NCBI GenBank assembly: GCA_937890135.1
Contig: CALBYC010000211.1
Location: 1-62,137, forward strand
Direction of reading: 5' to 3'
From: an uncultured Parabacteroides sp.
GTDB taxonomy: Bacteria; Bacteroidota; Bacteroidia; Bacteroidales; Tannerellaceae
Length of the DNA stretch: 62,137 nucleotides
Of this stretch, positions 18,225 through 26,516 are shown one piece after another (within the stretch, counting starts at the first letter, position 1; each line of letters begins with the position of its first letter). The position numbers and the translations under genes are program-made. The notes beneath the pieces are model-generated. The model made no database searches and had not been told where the DNA came from. It was given only the letters and a program-made list of their open reading frames with translations.

Positions 18225-19271
18225 ATGGGCAAGCATATCATATTTATGGGACTGTCTCTTGTGTTGACAGCGTGCGGGGGGATGAATTACGTGGGGATTG
18301 AGACCTGCAATCCCGGAGAAATAACATTCCCGAAAGAGGTGAAAAAAGTGTTGATGGTTAATAATGCTGTGGCACAACCGGAAAAGGAAGGGTATACCTA
18401 TACTTTGCTGGGTGTCAAGCAGGACACGGCTAAGGCAAGGGCGGATAGTGCGTTGTTCGATGTTTGTTCGGCATGTGGAAGGGGCATATTGAACGCCTCT
18501 TATTTTGATGATGTGCTCCTCCTGCATGATTTCCTGCAGGAGGGCGGGAGTCAGTTTGCCCATCTGAGGGATGAGCGTTTGAACGAAAGCCAGGTTGCCG
18601 CACTATGCGAGGCGAACGGGACGGATGCCGTCATCTCGTTGGATAAGATGCTGTTCAAGATGGACAGGCAGGTGACGAACATAGGGGCAGGCTTCGTTTC
18701 CGGAACTATAAAGGTAGAGATGAAAGGCATCATGCGGGCATACCTTCCCGGTCGTGACAAAGCTCTTGCCACTGTACTGCTTGAAGATTCCGTGGAGATT
18801 CAGCAATCGGCCGAAAGCATAAAGATATTGGACAACTATTTGCCTTCGCCGGAGAATGCGTTGCGCCTTGCCGGCGATTACCTGGGCGGCAAAGTCGCCT
18901 CGTATTTCGTCCCCCATTGGGACGAGGAGACACGTTGGTATTATAGCAATGCCAGTTCCCGTTGGAAAGAGGCGGCCGCATATGCCGCTTCCAGCAAATG
19001 GGACGAGGCCGGCGCTTTGTGGAAAAAATTGTACGAGAAGAACAAGGACGGGAAGACGAAAGCCAAGTTGGCTTCCAACATGGCACTGGCCAGCGAGATG
19101 GACAACCGATTGGACAAAGCGTATGAATGGGCGCAAATTGCCTATGATTCCTTTTGCGAAACAGAGGGCGACGATTCCAAAGACGCACTTTTGTTAAAGG
19201 CATATACGGAAGTCCTGAAGGGAAGAATACAATCTGATAAGAAACTAAATGCCCAAATAGGAAACAACTAA
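18225..19271 (+). CDS. DUF6340-family lipoprotein
   Basis: A 348-residue lipoprotein with a signal sequence ending in the lipobox 'LSLVLTAC' (Cys17 from this start). The start at 18225 gives a clean signal peptide, whereas an upstream in-frame ATG at 18159 does not. The body resembles the uncharacterised DUF6340 family of Bacteroidota. It opens with 'ETCNPGEITFPKEVKKVLMVNNA', has a central alpha/beta region, and ends in TPR-like helices ('RWKEAAAYAASSKWDEAGALWKKL', 'ASNMALASEMDNRLDKAYEWAQIA'). Residues and layout suggest an outer-membrane or periplasmic scaffold protein. No function is known. Confidence 0.75.
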   Translation: MGKHIIFMGLSLVLTACGGMNYVGIETCNPGEITFPKEVKKVLMVNNAVAQPEKEGYTYTLLGVKQDTAKARADSALFDVCSACGRGILNASYFDDVLLLHDFLQEGGSQFAHLRDERLNESQVAALCEANGTDAVISLDKMLFKMDRQVTNIGAGFVSGTIKVEMKGIMRAYLPGRDKALATVLLEDSVEIQQSAESIKILDNYLPSPENALRLAGDYLGGKVASYFVPHWDEETRWYYSNASSRWKEAAAYAASSKWDEAGALWKKLYEKNKDGKTKAKLASNMALASEMDNRLDKAYEWAQIAYDSFCETEGDDSKDALLLKAYTEVLKGRIQSDKKLNAQIGNN

Positions 19272-19284
19272 TCCGATTTATTGT

Positions 19285-19292
19285 TACTTTTG
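19285..19292 (+). promoter_or_regulatory. -7 box for the small acidic protein gene
   Basis: TACTTTTG matches TAnnTTTG and lies 27 bases before the ATG at 19320. No clear -33 box is present. The position supports 19320 over the in-frame ATG at 19281. Confidence 0.45.
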
Positions 19293-19319
19293 GGGGATAA
19301 ATATAATAAGAAGGGAAAT

Positions 19320-19781
19320 ATGGGAACAAGTACAACTCAAATCCAGTCCGTATTGGAGACTCTGTTCATGGCAGCCATCGATAAAATGACCAATGATGCC
19401 GGTGGCAACTACATAAGCGACATCTATGTGCAAGCCGACCAGGAAACCGGAGAAGTGCAGATATATGACGAAGAGGAAAAATTGGTCGATAAGACGGTTA
19501 TATTTGATTGGGTGAACAATACGGAAGACGAAGAGGTTTTCGACAAGCGTGTTTCCGATCTGCTTCGTTCCGTTCTGGCCGGGTTAGTCACCAAAGAAGT
19601 TTTTGACAACCCTCGTTTCATCAAGCCCCTTTCTGTTAGTTTGACCGATGAGGATTTCGCGGTCATTGAGGAGTTGCTTTTCTTGGATGACGAGAATTTA
19701 CGTTTGGATGACCCTATTTTAAAAGATTTGGATGAAGATTTGGATGATTTTTTATCAAAACTTCTTTCAGATGTCAAATAG
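19320..19781 (+). CDS. Small conserved acidic protein of unknown function
   Basis: A 153-residue acidic cytoplasmic protein with no signal peptide or membrane segment. I do not recognise the family, though similar short proteins occur beside this tRNA-Thr in Bacteroidales as far as I recall. The first half is predicted alpha then beta ('VLETLFMAAIDKMTNDAGG', 'SDIYVQADQETGEVQIYD'). The C-terminus is very acidic and leucine-rich ('LLFLDDENLRLDDPILKDLDEDLDDFLSKLL'). It could be an adaptor or partner protein. A -7 box at 19285-19292 supports this start, and the tRNA gene follows 42 bases after the stop. Confidence 0.65.
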   Translation: MGTSTTQIQSVLETLFMAAIDKMTNDAGGNYISDIYVQADQETGEVQIYDEEEKLVDKTVIFDWVNNTEDEEVFDKRVSDLLRSVLAGLVTKEVFDNPRFIKPLSVSLTDEDFAVIEELLFLDDENLRLDDPILKDLDEDLDDFLSKLLSDVK

Positions 19782-19787
19782 ATTTTG

Positions 19788-19795
19788 TACCTTTG
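19788..19795 (+). promoter_or_regulatory. -7 box for tRNA-Thr
   Basis: TACCTTTG matches TAnnTTTG and lies 28 bases before the tRNA. No TTTG is seen at the -33 position. Confidence 0.45.
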
Positions 19796-19823
19796 CAACC
19801 GATTCAAGAAAACGACACGTGTT

Positions 19824-19896
<73 letters not shown>

Positions 19897-19901
19897 CATG
19901 A

Positions 19902-19935
19902 AAAGATGTACCGGCCATCCGGTGCATCTTTTTTT
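19902..19935 (+). terminator. Terminator after tRNA-Thr
   Basis: GATGTACCGG (19905-19914) pairs with CCGGTGCATC (19919-19928) apart from one mismatch, and seven Ts follow. It ends the tRNA transcript. Confidence 0.88.
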
Positions 19936-20061
19936 GTATGGCGACATTGGCTGAATCCGACGATGGCGGCAGCTTCCGGGATTGGATGCGGCCGGAGGAA
20001 TGAAAGGCCGTGGCCGTTCGAGGAAAAGGCGGCAACCTTTTTGGGGAAAGGATACGATGGA

Positions 20062-20517
20062 ATGAAAAAGTACGAATTGACATTGCCTCCATTCAATGCA
20101 AAGATAATCGGAGGGGAAGGACGGCGACAGATATTTGACCCGGTAAGGAAAAAGTATGTAGCTTTGACTCCTGAAGAATGGGTCAGGCAGCATTTTGTCA
20201 ATTATTTGGTCACGGCGAAAGGCTATCCGTTGGAACTGATGGCGAACGAGGTGCAGATACGGCTGAACCATACGGCCAAAAGATGCGATACAGTCCTTTA
20301 TGACAGACTACTGCAACCACGGATGATTGTGGAATATAAGGCCCCGACGGTAGAAATAACACAAGATGTATTTGAACAGATAGTCCGCTACAACATGGCG
20401 CTGCACGTGAAGTATTTGGTAGTGAGCAATGGCATACGCCATATATGCTGTGAAATAGACTATTTGAAAGGAAGCTGCGAATTTTTATCAGAAGTTCCTC
20501 TTTACTCTCTTTTGTAG
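20062..20517 (+). CDS. Stand-alone HsdR N-terminal-type (PD-(D/E)XK nuclease-like) protein
   Basis: A 151-residue cytoplasmic protein matching the type I restriction enzyme R-subunit N-terminal domain, here without helicase or other domains. Conserved features are 'PEEWVRQHFVNYLV', a likely catalytic aspartate in 'KRCDTVLYDR', and the E-x-K of 'MIVEYKAPT' followed by 'VFEQIVRYN'. These fit an intact PD-(D/E)XK core. No hsdS, hsdM or helicase gene is near. The family is widespread in Bacteroidota as a solitary gene with no established role, perhaps in DNA repair. The start at 20062 has a purine-rich stretch (GAAAGGA) upstream; upstream in-frame codons overlap the tRNA terminator. Confidence 0.8.
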   Translation: MKKYELTLPPFNAKIIGGEGRRQIFDPVRKKYVALTPEEWVRQHFVNYLVTAKGYPLELMANEVQIRLNHTAKRCDTVLYDRLLQPRMIVEYKAPTVEITQDVFEQIVRYNMALHVKYLVVSNGIRHICCEIDYLKGSCEFLSEVPLYSLL

Positions 20518-20529
20518 ATAAAGACGCTT

Positions 20530-20739
20530 TTATCTTGTGAAATTTTCCGTAAGGACATTGCTGTTCGGTTGAATGTACAGCATCGATACCGAGTCCGCTT
20601 GCTTTTTCAAGACGTTCTGCTCATAGGGAAGCGTGTCATTACCAGGCCTCAAATCCAGGTTTCCCTTGCTTCCTTCTTTGTCGAAAAAGAAAGAGTAAAC
20701 CAGCAATGCTCCGAAAAAAGATATAATTAATGACTTCAT
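20530..20739 (-). CDS. Small membrane-anchored protein
   Basis: A 69-residue open frame on the minus strand with one N-terminal hydrophobic segment ('LIISFFGALLVYSFFF') followed by a polar tail. There is no lipobox. It lies between the HsdR-like gene (convergent, 12 bases away) and the A2M gene (divergent). I do not recognise it. It could be a single-pass membrane or secreted peptide, or chance; the clean hydrophobic/polar split favours a real gene. Confidence 0.45.
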   Translation of the reverse strand: MKSLIISFFGALLVYSFFFDKEGSKGNLDLRPGNDTLPYEQNVLKKQADSVSMLYIQPNSNVLTENFTR

Positions 20740-20851
20740 ACGTTATTTGTTTTTTAAATGTAACATTAACCATGATGACATTCAAACGAAAAATGCTGCA
20801 TGATTATTGTTTATTTTATCGGAAATAATTCCCCGTACTTTTTATAATTCG

Positions 20852-20859
20852 TATATTTG
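20852..20859 (+). promoter_or_regulatory. -7 box for the A2M-pbpC operon
   Basis: TATATTTG matches TAnnTTTG. The start codon is 88 bases downstream. No TTTG is visible at -33. Confidence 0.45.
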
Positions 20860-20947
20860 CCAAATAGATAGGATTCTATGAAACCTTTTGGTGAAGATGT
20901 GGTGAGGAAATATGAATAGGGGATGACATCCTTAAATAGTTATTGTT

Positions 20948-23900
20948 ATGAAACAAGTAAAGTTAGATGGTAAGCGTGGCCTTTTTGTCGCTTCTTTATG
21001 GGCGATGGTTTGTTTGATACTATGTTCTTGTGGAGGGAAGACCCGGAAAGTTCCTCCATCTGCCGATTTTGAGCCTTATATCAGTGCGTACACGGAAGGA
21101 ATCGTTTCTGAAGGTTCCAAAATACAGATATGCTTTGCCGTGGACTTCCCTGCCGTGGAAGTTGGCAAAGAACTTGAAAAGAATCCATTCCGCTTTTCTC
21201 CGTCGATAAAAGGGAAAGCTTATTGGGCGAACAGCAATACGCTGGAATTTGTTCCCGAAGAAGGGGCGTTGAAACCCGGCAAGGCGTATGACGCGACATT
21301 CAGCTTAGGCGATTTTGTACCTGTCGAGAAGGATTTGCGTAATTTCCCTTTTTCATTTCAAGTCCGGCAAAGGCAATTCTCGGTCCGGCTCAACCCGATT
21401 GCCATTACTGCGTCCCGGCCGGATGAAATAAGCGTTTCAGGTGAAATTGAATTTACCTTTGCGATGAAGGCGGATGAAGTGCGTAAGATTTTTTCTTTCT
21501 CCGAAGGGGGCAAGATGCACTCGTTGCAGTTGTCCGGAGCGGAGCCAAGCACAACCTTCTCCTTCGACATAAGCGGCATAGAGAGAAGGGCAAAAAGCTA
21601 TGACTATATTATATCTCTGGACGGTTCTCCTGCGGACATCGACCAGGGAATGACATGTAAAGTGAGCGTGCCTGCCAAGGACACATTTTCTTATTTGTCG
21701 TCCGAACGGATAAATGACCCGCAGAATGGGATAATCGTCACTTTCTCGGAACCATTGTCCAATACCCAAGATATGAAGGGCCTGTTTGACATAGCCGAGT
21801 TGAAAGATTATACGTTGGAAATTGAAAACAACAGGGCTTGGATTTTCTTTGAAGAGAAAGATGAGGCCTTGACTTTGAGGCTTCATGAAGGCATCCGGGA
21901 TTATCAGGATAAACCGTTGGGCACTTCGCATACGATCTCCTTTGCCGGTTTGTCCTGGAAGCCCCAAGTGGAAATTCCTAATGACCGTGCCATCCTTCCT
22001 GACTCGAAGAATCTGATTGTCCCGTTCAGGGCCGTTAACCTGTATGCCGTGGACGTGAATATAATCCGCATTTATGCGAGCAACTTGTTGTCATTCCTGC
22101 AGAACAACTCGTTGTCCGGCGGTGACGAGTTACGCAGGAATGGCCGTCTGGTGTACCACCGGACATTATGGTTTGACGATGAGAGCAAAAATATCCATCA
22201 ATGGCAAGACTATTCCATAGACCTCGCCCATTTGATAAAGCAAGAGCCGGGTGCCATCTATAGGGTTCTGCTTTCTTTCCGTCAGGAATATTCGGCATAT
22301 CCTTGTGGCGGAAGCGTGCCAATTGCCGTACGTCCGGCAAAGAGCAATTTGGTCCCGATAGGTGACGGAATCTCGGAAGAGGATAACAGCGTATGGGATG
22401 AGCAAAATCCGTATTTGTATTATACGGGCATCGATATGGATTGGTCATCGTATGATTGGAAAGAGAGAGAGAATCCGTGCCATGCTTCTTATTACATGAA
22501 TTCGGATCATGTGGCAGCTTGCAATGTCTTGGCATCAAATGTCGGAATAATTGTAAAGAAGAATTCATTGGATAAGCTATGGTTGGCGGTAAGTGACATA
22601 TTGGATACGCGACCGATAGCGGGGGCGGATGTGACGGTCTATAACTACCAGTTGCAGAAAATAGCTTCCGGGAAAACAGACGGTGACGGTTTTGCCGTGA
22701 TAGACATCAAGTCGAAATCCAAACCGTTCATTGTGGTGGCGGAGCATGACAGCCAAAAGAGCTATGTGAAAATACAGGAGGGGGAAGAGCAGTCTGTCAG
22801 CCGTTTCGACGTAGGCGGGAAAGAGATACAGAAAGGCCTGAAGGGCTTCGTCTATGGCGAGAGGGGCGTATGGCGTCCGGGCGACACGCTTCATGTCTCT
22901 TTCATTTTGGAAGATAAGGCAAAACGCATACCGGACAACCACCCGGTAGCTTTGGAACTGTATAACCCCGGCGGGCAATTCTATATGAAACAAGTGGAAA
23001 CGAAAAGTTTGAACGGCTTTTACTCTTTCCACCTTCCGACGAGACAGGAGGATCCGACAGGCGTTTGGAATGCCTACGTAAAAGTAGGCGGTTCGACCTT
23101 TCATAAAGCACTTCGGATAGAAACCATCAAACCCAACCGTTTGAAGATAAATCTGCAGTTGCCGGAGATGTTATGCGTGAAAGAGAAAGAAATAATTGCC
23201 CCTTTGTCGGCTTCATGGCTCACCGGGGCAAAGGCATCCAACCTTAAAGTCAAGGTCGACATGTCATTATCGAAAGTGAATGCCCAATTCAAGAAATACG
23301 ATCGATACCAGTTTAATAATCCGGCTACCCGCTTCTCTTTCGTCAAGCGGGAACTTTATTCCGGGACTTTGGATGCTGAAGGGAAAGGGAATGTCCGGAT
23401 CCGATTGGCGGAAACAGCCGATGCTCCGGGTATGTTGAATGCGCAAATCACGACCCGCGTATTCGAGCCGGGCGGTGATGTCAGCTTCCATACGCAAGCC
23501 GTACCTTATTCCCCTTTCTCCTCTTACGTGGGCATCAATTTGAACCAACCGGAAGACAAAGCCATCGAAACCGATAAAGAGCACCGCTTTGATATCGTAA
23601 CGGTGGATGAAAAAGGCAACTTGGTTGACCGGTCCAACCTGGAATATAAAATATATCATATTGAATGGAGCTGGTGGTGGGAGAACGATGGACAATCATT
23701 CGATACCTATATCAATGGGACTTCCGTCGTCCCGGTTGCCACCGGCAAGCTTCAAACGAATGGCGGCAAAGGGAGCTTTTCCTTTAAAGTGAACTATCCC
23801 GATTGGGGACGCTACTTGGTTTATGTGAAAGATAAGGATAGCGGCCATGCGACAGGAGGCACCATATTGGTGGATTGGCCGGAATGGAGAGGGCGTTCTA

Positions 23901-26512
23901 ACAAGCCGAACCCTGCCGGGCTCAAAATGCTGGCTTTCTCATTGGATAAGAAATCCTATGAGATAGGAGAAAAGGCGACGGCTATCATTCCTGCATCATC
24001 GGGTGGACGTGCGTTGGTTTCGATAGAAAATGGAACATCCGTATTGAAACAAGAATGGGTGCAAGTAGCGGCTGGAAGCGATACGAAATATTCATTTACG
24101 GTTACCCCTGAAATGGCTCCGAATGTATATTTGCATATTAGTTTGTTGCAACCTCATTCACAAACAATCAATGATTTGCCGATAAGGATGTATGGTGTTG
24201 CTCCTGTGCTCGTTACGAATAAACAGACGCAATTGCGCCCCGTTATCGAAATGCCAGATGTGTTGCGCCCCGAGACAAACTTCAATGTCACCGTTCGGGA
24301 GCAAGCCGGCAAGCCGATGACTTACACTTTGGCTCTTGTGGATGAAGGGTTGTTGGACTTGACAAATTTCAAGACACCGGACCCGTGGAACGAGTTTTAT
24401 TCGAAAGAGGCTTTAGGCATCCGCACGTGGGACATGTATGATGATGTGTTGGGCGCATTTTCAAGTAAGTTTTCCTCTATGTTCAGCATAGGAGGAGACG
24501 CAACCTTAAAACCGGCCGATGCAAAAACGAACCGCTTTAAACCGGTCGTCAAATTTATAGGCCCTTTCCATTTGGGCAAAAACGGAAAAAGAACGCATAC
24601 GCTCCAGCTCCCCATGTATGTTGGAGCTGTGCGGGCGATGGTGGTTGCCGGAGAAAACGGAGCGTATGGTAGCGCAGAGAAGAGTGCTTCCGTCCGTACC
24701 CCGTTGATGTTGCTTTCTTCTTTGCCCCGTGTGTTGAGCGTGAATGAAGAAATAGAGGTGCCTGTCAACCTCTTTGTCATGGAAAAAGGATTAAAAGAGG
24801 TTTCTGTGTCCATGGAAGTGGAGGGTGCTGGCGTGAAAATAGCGGGAGCGAACCATCGTTCCTTGACATTCTCTGCCCCGGGGGACAAGCTTACTTTTTT
24901 CCATCTGAAGTGCGGGGAAAGGAAGGGGAAGGTCAAGGTCCGGTTTTTAGCAAAAGGGAACGGGCATGTGGCTCGAGAATCGATAGACATAGAAGTCCGT
25001 AATCCGAATCCGGTTGTCACACTCCGTCAGGAAAAATGGATTCAAAAGGGGAAAAAGGCGACATTGGAATATGGTATGGCCCGAAATCTCTTGGACGGGA
25101 AGTTGCAATTGGAGGTGTCTCGTATACCTATGCTGGATTTCAGCCGGCGTTTTGACTTTTTGTACAACTACCAGCATCAGTGTACCGAGCAGTTGACATC
25201 TAAAGCTTTGCCCTTGCTTTTCATCCAAAAGTTGAAAGAGCTGGATAAACAGGAAGAGCGTTCAATAAAAAAGAACATTGAAGCTGGCATACAGCAGATT
25301 TATTCCCGCCAGTTGCCGAACGGGGGTTTTGTCTATTGGCCAGGTGATGCAGTTGCCGACGAGTGGATAACTTCTTATGCCGGGATGTTCTTGGCCATGG
25401 CGAAAGAAAAAGGATATGCCGTGAATGCAAATGTGTTTGACAAATGGCTGCGTTTCCAAAGGTTGGCAGCATTGAACTGGAAGAATGGGGAGGATAAACG
25501 TTCCGCCTTGAATCTCCAGTCCCAGCAGCAACAAGCTTTTCGCCTTTATACGTTGGCTTTGGCCGGAAATCCTGAATATGGAGCGATGAACAGGATGTAC
25601 GAACAAACGGATTTGCCCAAGCTGGCTGTGTTCCAGTTGGCTGCAGCGTATGCTGTCGTCGGGAAAAAGAAAAATGCGGAAGAGTTGTTGTTTAAAGTCC
25701 GGTTGAAAGAGGATTATCCCGGCGTGGGCTACATTTATGGTTCTGAAAATCGAGACAGGGCGATGTTGCTGGAAACCTATTTGTTGATGGGCAGGAATGA
25801 TGAGGCTTTGAAATTGGCCAAAGAGATTTCCGCCGCACTGGACAAGGAGGATAGTTTCGACACGCAATCCTCAGCTTACGCTTTGATGGTTATGGGGCAA
25901 CTGGCGGACAAATTGTCCGGCTCTTTGAAATTCAGTTGGAGCTTGGATGGGAAACGGCAGCCCGTAGTCAATACGGCAAAGGCGGTATATGTACAAACCG
26001 TGGATGGAGCCTCCCGCCAAGGGACGATAGAAGTAGCAAATGATGGAGAAGGGGCATTGAATGCTGCGGTTGTGACATCCGCGCAGTTGCTGCATGATAC
26101 GCTTCCTGAAATGTCAAACCAGTTAGCGTTGGACGTTAAATATGTCGATATGTCCGGCCATGCGATAGATGCCACAAGGATGGTTCAAGGAAATGATTTC
26201 CGGGCAATCATCACAGTTACGAACAAGAATCCATTGAACGAGTATACGCATTTGGCGCTTACGCATATATTGCCTTCCGGCTGGGAAATCTATCCGGAAC
26301 GGAAGAACGAACCATTTACCTATCAGGATGTGCGCGATGACAGGATTCTGACTTACTTCGACCTCAAAGGAGGCGAACGCAAGCAGTTCTCGGTGCGACT
26401 GCATGCAACCTATTTAGGGGAGTTCGTCTTGCCGGCTATCCAATGCGAGGCAATGTACGATACGTCCGTAATGGCTCGGAGCAAAGCAGGAAGGACGGCG
26501 GTTGTGCGGTGA
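20948..26512 (+). CDS. Alpha-2-macroglobulin family lipoprotein with thioester
   Basis: A bacterial alpha-2-macroglobulin of 1854 residues, the long form. The signal sequence ends in a lipobox (L25-C26-S27-C28), so it is membrane-anchored in the periplasm. A series of MG beta domains leads to the A2M core ('YTLALVDEGLLDLTNF', 'KFIGPFHLGKNGKRTHTLQLP'). The thioester motif C1412-T-E-Q1415 is intact, in an alpha-toroid region ('GGFVYWPGDAVADEWITSYAGMFLAMA'). Such proteins trap foreign proteases when peptidoglycan is breached. The next gene is pbpC, the classic partner (as yfhM-pbpC in E. coli), starting within a few bases of this stop. Confidence 0.95.
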   Translation: MKQVKLDGKRGLFVASLWAMVCLILCSCGGKTRKVPPSADFEPYISAYTEGIVSEGSKIQICFAVDFPAVEVGKELEKNPFRFSPSIKGKAYWANSNTLEFVPEEGALKPGKAYDATFSLGDFVPVEKDLRNFPFSFQVRQRQFSVRLNPIAITASRPDEISVSGEIEFTFAMKADEVRKIFSFSEGGKMHSLQLSGAEPSTTFSFDISGIERRAKSYDYIISLDGSPADIDQGMTCKVSVPAKDTFSYLSSERINDPQNGIIVTFSEPLSNTQDMKGLFDIAELKDYTLEIENNRAWIFFEEKDEALTLRLHEGIRDYQDKPLGTSHTISFAGLSWKPQVEIPNDRAILPDSKNLIVPFRAVNLYAVDVNIIRIYASNLLSFLQNNSLSGGDELRRNGRLVYHRTLWFDDESKNIHQWQDYSIDLAHLIKQEPGAIYRVLLSFRQEYSAYPCGGSVPIAVRPAKSNLVPIGDGISEEDNSVWDEQNPYLYYTGIDMDWSSYDWKERENPCHASYYMNSDHVAACNVLASNVGIIVKKNSLDKLWLAVSDILDTRPIAGADVTVYNYQLQKIASGKTDGDGFAVIDIKSKSKPFIVVAEHDSQKSYVKIQEGEEQSVSRFDVGGKEIQKGLKGFVYGERGVWRPGDTLHVSFILEDKAKRIPDNHPVALELYNPGGQFYMKQVETKSLNGFYSFHLPTRQEDPTGVWNAYVKVGGSTFHKALRIETIKPNRLKINLQLPEMLCVKEKEIIAPLSASWLTGAKASNLKVKVDMSLSKVNAQFKKYDRYQFNNPATRFSFVKRELYSGTLDAEGKGNVRIRLAETADAPGMLNAQITTRVFEPGGDVSFHTQAVPYSPFSSYVGINLNQPEDKAIETDKEHRFDIVTVDEKGNLVDRSNLEYKIYHIEWSWWWENDGQSFDTYINGTSVVPVATGKLQTNGGKGSFSFKVNYPDWGRYLVYVKDKDSGHATGGTILVDWPEWRGRSNKPNPAGLKMLAFSLDKKSYEIGEKATAIIPASSGGRALVSIENGTSVLKQEWVQVAAGSDTKYSFTVTPEMAPNVYLHISLLQPHSQTINDLPIRMYGVAPVLVTNKQTQLRPVIEMPDVLRPETNFNVTVREQAGKPMTYTLALVDEGLLDLTNFKTPDPWNEFYSKEALGIRTWDMYDDVLGAFSSKFSSMFSIGGDATLKPADAKTNRFKPVVKFIGPFHLGKNGKRTHTLQLPMYVGAVRAMVVAGENGAYGSAEKSASVRTPLMLLSSLPRVLSVNEEIEVPVNLFVMEKGLKEVSVSMEVEGAGVKIAGANHRSLTFSAPGDKLTFFHLKCGERKGKVKVRFLAKGNGHVARESIDIEVRNPNPVVTLRQEKWIQKGKKATLEYGMARNLLDGKLQLEVSRIPMLDFSRRFDFLYNYQHQCTEQLTSKALPLLFIQKLKELDKQEERSIKKNIEAGIQQIYSRQLPNGGFVYWPGDAVADEWITSYAGMFLAMAKEKGYAVNANVFDKWLRFQRLAALNWKNGEDKRSALNLQSQQQQAFRLYTLALAGNPEYGAMNRMYEQTDLPKLAVFQLAAAYAVVGKKKNAEELLFKVRLKEDYPGVGYIYGSENRDRAMLLETYLLMGRNDEALKLAKEISAALDKEDSFDTQSSAYALMVMGQLADKLSGSLKFSWSLDGKRQPVVNTAKAVYVQTVDGASRQGTIEVANDGEGALNAAVVTSAQLLHDTLPEMSNQLALDVKYVDMSGHAIDATRMVQGNDFRAIITVTNKNPLNEYTHLALTHILPSGWEIYPERKNEPFTYQDVRDDRILTYFDLKGGERKQFSVRLHATYLGEFVLPAIQCEAMYDTSVMARSKAGRTAVVR

Positions 26513-26516
26513 TGAT

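Noticed and set aside
25262..25867. 201-codon minus-strand frame inside the A2M gene
   Set aside because: It is embedded in the A2M thioester region on the other strand and has no identifiable family.
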